Positions 60,822 through 64,000 of a stretch of DNA of 64,000 nt are shown here, piece after piece. A program made the translations under genes and the position numbers. The stretch lies in the NCBI RefSeq assembly GCF_009569385.1, contig NZ_WBOF01000002.1, positions 310,001-374,000 of the forward strand. The letters run 5' to 3'. Each line of letters starts with the position of its first letter. Positions within the stretch are counted from its first letter, which is position 1. The DNA comes from Streptomyces kaniharaensis (GTDB lineage Bacteria > Actinomycetota > Actinomycetes > Streptomycetales > Streptomycetaceae). Under the pieces are notes generated by a model. That model was not told the DNA's origin, did not search any database, and saw nothing but the letters and a program-made list of their open reading frames with translations.

Positions 60822-63800
60822 ATGATCGTATGGAAGGTGCTCGGCTCGTTCCGGGTCGAGGTCGACGGCCGCCCGGTCGACACCGGTGGTCGGCTCGCCC
60901 GTATGGTGCTGGTCCAACTGCTGCTCGCCCGTGGGGCCGTCGTACCCACGGAGCGGATCATCGAGCGACTGTGGCCGACGCGTGTCCCGTCGAGTGCGCA
61001 GGGATCGCTCCAGGCCTACATCGCGCGTCTGCGGCGCGTCCTCGAACCGGAACGGGCACCGCGCACGCCCGCGCGGCTGCTGGTCAGCGCGCCGTACGGC
61101 TATGCCCTCGCCGTCGAGCAGGACGCGGTGGACGCCTGGGTGTTCGAGAGCCGGGTGGCGGCGTGTTCGGAGGCAGGGTTGCCCGCCCGGATCGCCGCCG
61201 AGGGCCTGGCCGAGGCGCTCGCCTCCTGGGGTGGGCAGCCGTACGCGGAGTTCTCCGACGAGCCGTGGACGGCCGGTGAACGCGCTCGGCTGGAGGAGGT
61301 GCACCGCACCGCCCGCGAACGGCTGGCCGCGGCTCGGCTGGGCTGCGGGCAGGTCGCGCAGGCCCTCGACGACGCGGGCACGCTGACCCGGGAGCAGCCG
61401 TTGCACGAGGAGGGCTGGCGGCTGCTGGCCCTGGCCCTGTGGGCCCGGGACCGCCAGGGGGAGGCCCTGGCCGCACTGCGCCGGGCCCGCCACGTCCTCG
61501 ACGAGGAACTCGGCGTCGAACCCGGGCCCGCGCTGCTGGAACTGGAACAGGCCCTGCTGCACCAGCGCCTGGACGTGCTCCACCGGGCGACCGGGACACC
61601 CGCCGCGGCTCGGACGACCGAAGCGCCCGCCGAGGCGATGCGCGCTCCGGTGGTGACGGTCGACCGCCGGACGCCCACGGTGCTCACGCCCGGTCGGCTC
61701 CTGGGCCGCGACGAGGAGCTGTCCCGGCTCGCGGCCGCGGCGGACCGGTCCCGGGGCGGCCGGGCCCAGGTGGTCCTGGTCACCGGCGAGGCCGGCATCG
61801 GCAAGTCGAGCCTCCTGGAGGCCGCCATTCGCCAACTGCCGCACCAGGGCTGGCTGGTCGGCACCGGGAACTGCCCGGAGACCGACGGCGCCCCGCCCGG
61901 CCGGGCCTGGTTCGACATGCTGCCGACCCTGGCGCAGGCCTCGCCGCCCGGCCCGTACGCCGATGAGCTCGCCCCGCTGCTGGCGCCGGGCACCACGAGC
62001 GACGCCGAGCAGCCGGACGGCAGCCCCGCCCGGCGCTTCCGCCTGCACCGGGCGCTGCTGGGCTGGCTCCGTGAGACGGCCGGGCGGCGGCCCCTGGCGA
62101 TCGTGCTGGACGACCTGCACCGGGGCGATCAGGAGAGCATCGAGCTGTTCCTGCTCTGCGCCGAGCAGTTGCGGGACGTCCCGCTGCTCCTGGTGGGCTC
62201 GTACCGCACCGGCGAGGGCGACCTGACCGGGGCGCTGGCCCGCCTGGCCGCCTGCTCGCCCGTCCGGCTGGCGATCGGCGGACTGTCGGACGCCCAGGCG
62301 AAGGAGCTGCTGCGGCGCGGCGCGGCCGGCATGAGCGAGCACGCCGCGGCGGCGCTGGCCGAACGGGCCGGGGGCAACCCCTTCTACCTGCACGAGAGTT
62401 CGCTGCTGATGGCCGGTGAGGGCGAGCAGCAGGCGCTGGCCCGCGTGCCGCAGGGGGTCCAGGACGTCCTGCGGCGGCGGCTGGCCCTGCTCGCGCCGAC
62501 CGTCACGGCCGGGTTGCGGCTGGCGGCCGTGGCCGGACGCGAGGCCGCGGTGGCCCTCCTGGTCCACGCCGCGGACTGCGATGCCGAGCAGCTGCTCGAC
62601 GCCCTGGACGCGGGTGTCACCGCCGGGCTGCTCACCGAGCCCCGTCCGGGTACGGTCCGCTTCACCCACGCCCTCGTGCGGGACGCCCTGGAGGACGACC
62701 TCACCCGGCTGCGCCTGGCACGGATGCATTCCCGCCTGGGCCGGAGCCTGATCGCGCTCGGCTCGGACGACGTCGCCGCCACGGCCCACCACCTCCTGCA
62801 GGCGGCTGCGGTGGTGACCGCCGACGCCGGGCCCGCGGTCCACCACGCCCGGCTGGCGTGCGAGCAGGCGGTGCGCCGCTACGCCCCCCGCAACGCCGAG
62901 GCCCTGCTGACCTCGGCCCTCGGCCTCCTCGCCGACCACCCGGCCGCCTTCGCCGACCAGGACGCCGCCCTGTTGCAGGTGTCGCTGCTGGGACAGCTGG
63001 TGGACTGCCGGGTCCGGATGGGGGCCGTGGTGCCGGCCCGCGAGGCACAGCAGCAGGCCGTCCGGGTGGCCCGTGCCGAGGGCCGGGACGACCTGCTGGC
63101 CGCCGCCTACACGACGTGGACCGAACCGACGCCCTGGCGCGTGCGCGCCTACGCGAGCTTCGACACCGAGGCCGTCGAGGAGCTCAGGACGCTGTTGGAG
63201 AGCCCGGCGGCATCCGACCGGCAGCGGTGCCTGCTCCTCGACCAGCTGGCCGACGCGCTCGACGACATCGACCCCAACGCCGTGGCCGTCTCCCGCGAGG
63301 CCGTGGAACTCGCCCGCAGGGTGGGCGAGCCCCGGCTGTGGGGCCTGACGCTCACCTCGCTGCTGCGCCGGGTCGACGGCGAACTCGAACCCGCCGCCTA
63401 CGCGGAACTCCACCGGGAACTGGCCGAGGTGGCCGCCTCCCAGGACAGCCCCGAGTACGCCTGGATGACGTCCTACATCGCCGCCCGGATCGCCGCCGCC
63501 CACAACGACCCGGCCGAGATGGAACGGTGCCTGGTCCAGGCGGACGGGATCGCCCGCACCTACGAGCTCCAGGGCGCGTTCGCGGTCGCGAGGCTGCGCG
63601 ATCCCATGCTCGCCATGGCCCGGGGTCGTTTCGACGAGGCCGAGCAGGCGCTGGGGGCGGGGGTGGCGGAGCTGCGCGCCCGGGGAGCGGTGGACCTCGA
63701 CGGGCTGGCGGCGCTGGCCGTCGGGTGCATCCGGCTGCAGCAGGGCCGGCTGGCCGAGGTGCTGCCGATGCTGCTCGCGGTGTGGGAGCAGTACCAGCCG

Positions 63801-64000
63801 GTCAACGAGTCCCTCACCGCTCTCGCGCTGCTGGCCGCCGGCCGGCCCGACGAGGCCCGGGAGGTGTTCGGCCGGCGCGCGCCGCTCCGGCGTGACTTCG
63901 CCTTCCTCATCCTGACCGGGCTGCGCGGCGCGGCCGCCATCGCCCTGGAGGACCGGGAGGCGGCCGCCGAGGTCTACCGGGACCTGCTCCCCCTGGAGTC
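60822..64000 (+). CDS. SARP/BTAD-type ATPase regulator (incomplete at window end)
   Basis: At least 1059 residues, open at the window end. Residues 1-95 form a Trans_reg_C DNA-binding domain (VWKVLGSFRVEVDGRPVDTG, IIERLWPTRVPSSAQGSLQA, YIARLRRVLEP). Residues about 100-250 are a BTAD domain (ALASWGGQPYAEFSDEPW, then RRARHVLDEELGVEPGPALL). An AAA/STAND ATPase follows with Walker A TGEAGIGKSSLLEAA (about 320), LAIVLDDLHRGD as Walker B and GGNPFYLHESSLLM. The rest is helical TPR-like repeats. This is the large SARP class (AfsR-like or LAL-like) that activates secondary-metabolite or stress genes. It has no visible ribosome site. Confidence 0.88.
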   Translation, partial: MIVWKVLGSFRVEVDGRPVDTGGRLARMVLVQLLLARGAVVPTERIIERLWPTRVPSSAQGSLQAYIARLRRVLEPERAPRTPARLLVSAPYGYALAVEQDAVDAWVFESRVAACSEAGLPARIAAEGLAEALASWGGQPYAEFSDEPWTAGERARLEEVHRTARERLAAARLGCGQVAQALDDAGTLTREQPLHEEGWRLLALALWARDRQGEALAALRRARHVLDEELGVEPGPALLELEQALLHQRLDVLHRATGTPAAARTTEAPAEAMRAPVVTVDRRTPTVLTPGRLLGRDEELSRLAAAADRSRGGRAQVVLVTGEAGIGKSSLLEAAIRQLPHQGWLVGTGNCPETDGAPPGRAWFDMLPTLAQASPPGPYADELAPLLAPGTTSDAEQPDGSPARRFRLHRALLGWLRETAGRRPLAIVLDDLHRGDQESIELFLLCAEQLRDVPLLLVGSYRTGEGDLTGALARLAACSPVRLAIGGLSDAQAKELLRRGAAGMSEHAAAALAERAGGNPFYLHESSLLMAGEGEQQALARVPQGVQDVLRRRLALLAPTVTAGLRLAAVAGREAAVALLVHAADCDAEQLLDALDAGVTAGLLTEPRPGTVRFTHALVRDALEDDLTRLRLARMHSRLGRSLIALGSDDVAATAHHLLQAAAVVTADAGPAVHHARLACEQAVRRYAPRNAEALLTSALGLLADHPAAFADQDAALLQVSLLGQLVDCRVRMGAVVPAREAQQQAVRVARAEGRDDLLAAAYTTWTEPTPWRVRAYASFDTEAVEELRTLLESPAASDRQRCLLLDQLADALDDIDPNAVAVSREAVELARRVGEPRLWGLTLTSLLRRVDGELEPAAYAELHRELAEVAASQDSPEYAWMTSYIAARIAAAHNDPAEMERCLVQADGIARTYELQGAFAVARLRDPMLAMARGRFDEAEQALGAGVAELRARGAVDLDGLAALAVGCIRLQQGRLAEVLPMLLAVWEQYQPVNESLTALALLAAGRPDEAREVFGRRAPLRRDFAFLILTGLRGAAAIALEDREAAAEVYRDLLPLE

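Noticed and set aside
60546..63503. Minus-strand open frame of 985 codons
   Set aside because: It is antisense to the SARP/BTAD regulator, which has clear DNA-binding, BTAD and Walker motifs. The minus frame is low in complexity.
1..64000. CRISPR arrays, rRNA genes and riboswitches
   Set aside because: No regularly spaced identical repeats, no rRNA signature and no known riboswitch core were seen in either strand.

Overview
The window is high-GC actinobacterial DNA, most like Streptomyces or Kitasatospora. The evidence is GTG starts, several leaderless-looking promoters, actinomycete-only families (DUF5994, DUF5937/ArsR, SCO2583/SCO2584 N-terminal, DUF2637, a SARP/BTAD regulator) and RepSA/Xis/Int genes typical of actinomycete integrative elements. 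It reads as accessory DNA: intact genes are interspersed with truncated transposases, integrase tails and genes split by frameshifts or stops. So many small lesions could mean real decay of a chromosome arm or indel errors in the assembly, and the sequence alone cannot separate the two.

Layout. 1-6.2 kb: IS1182 remnant, nested IS-end-like repeats, a DIP1984-type protein, an Mrr-like endonuclease remnant, DUF5994, and a helicase pseudogene. 6.3-8.0 kb: an SDR oxidoreductase diverging from a TetR repressor over three copies of one operator. 8.4-17.6 kb: GNAT, a broken HIT protein next to an integrase tail, an LRV-repeat protein, an MFS exporter diverging from an ArsR regulator, gene debris, and an SCO2583/2584-type membrane protein. 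17.7-22.7 kb: HEAT remnant, frameshifted secreted-type alpha/beta hydrolase, divergent two-component system, DoxX protein. 22.8-28.4 kb: unknown proteins and a run of secreted ricin and peptidoglycan-binding proteins. 28.8-36.2 kb: AraC regulator, TPR remnant, a possible toxin-antitoxin pair, DciA-like protein, HEAT protein, YcxB-like protein. 36.4-39.2 kb: two direct repeats of an old IS630 tail flank an IS630 element and a second alpha/beta hydrolase. 39.3-42.7 kb: a second two-component system, a membrane protein and a methyltransferase. 43.2-47.6 kb: remnant of an actinomycete integrative conjugative element (small protein, DUF2637 protein, broken rep, xis, int) with no FtsK-type transfer gene. 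47.7-60.4 kb: a polymorphic toxin locus. A 2435-residue RHS protein ends in a HINT domain and a papain-like toxin tip, its immunity gene overlaps the stop codon, and a divergent operon encodes a large secreted FG-GAP/ricin protein and a lipoprotein. From 60.8 kb to the window end: a SARP-type ATPase regulator.

The strongest biology is the RHS toxin locus. The most unusual pattern is that alpha/beta hydrolase plus divergent NarL-type two-component system plus small membrane protein occurs twice, 18.2-22.7 kb and 37.7-41.8 kb, with inverted repeats in both divergent promoter regions.
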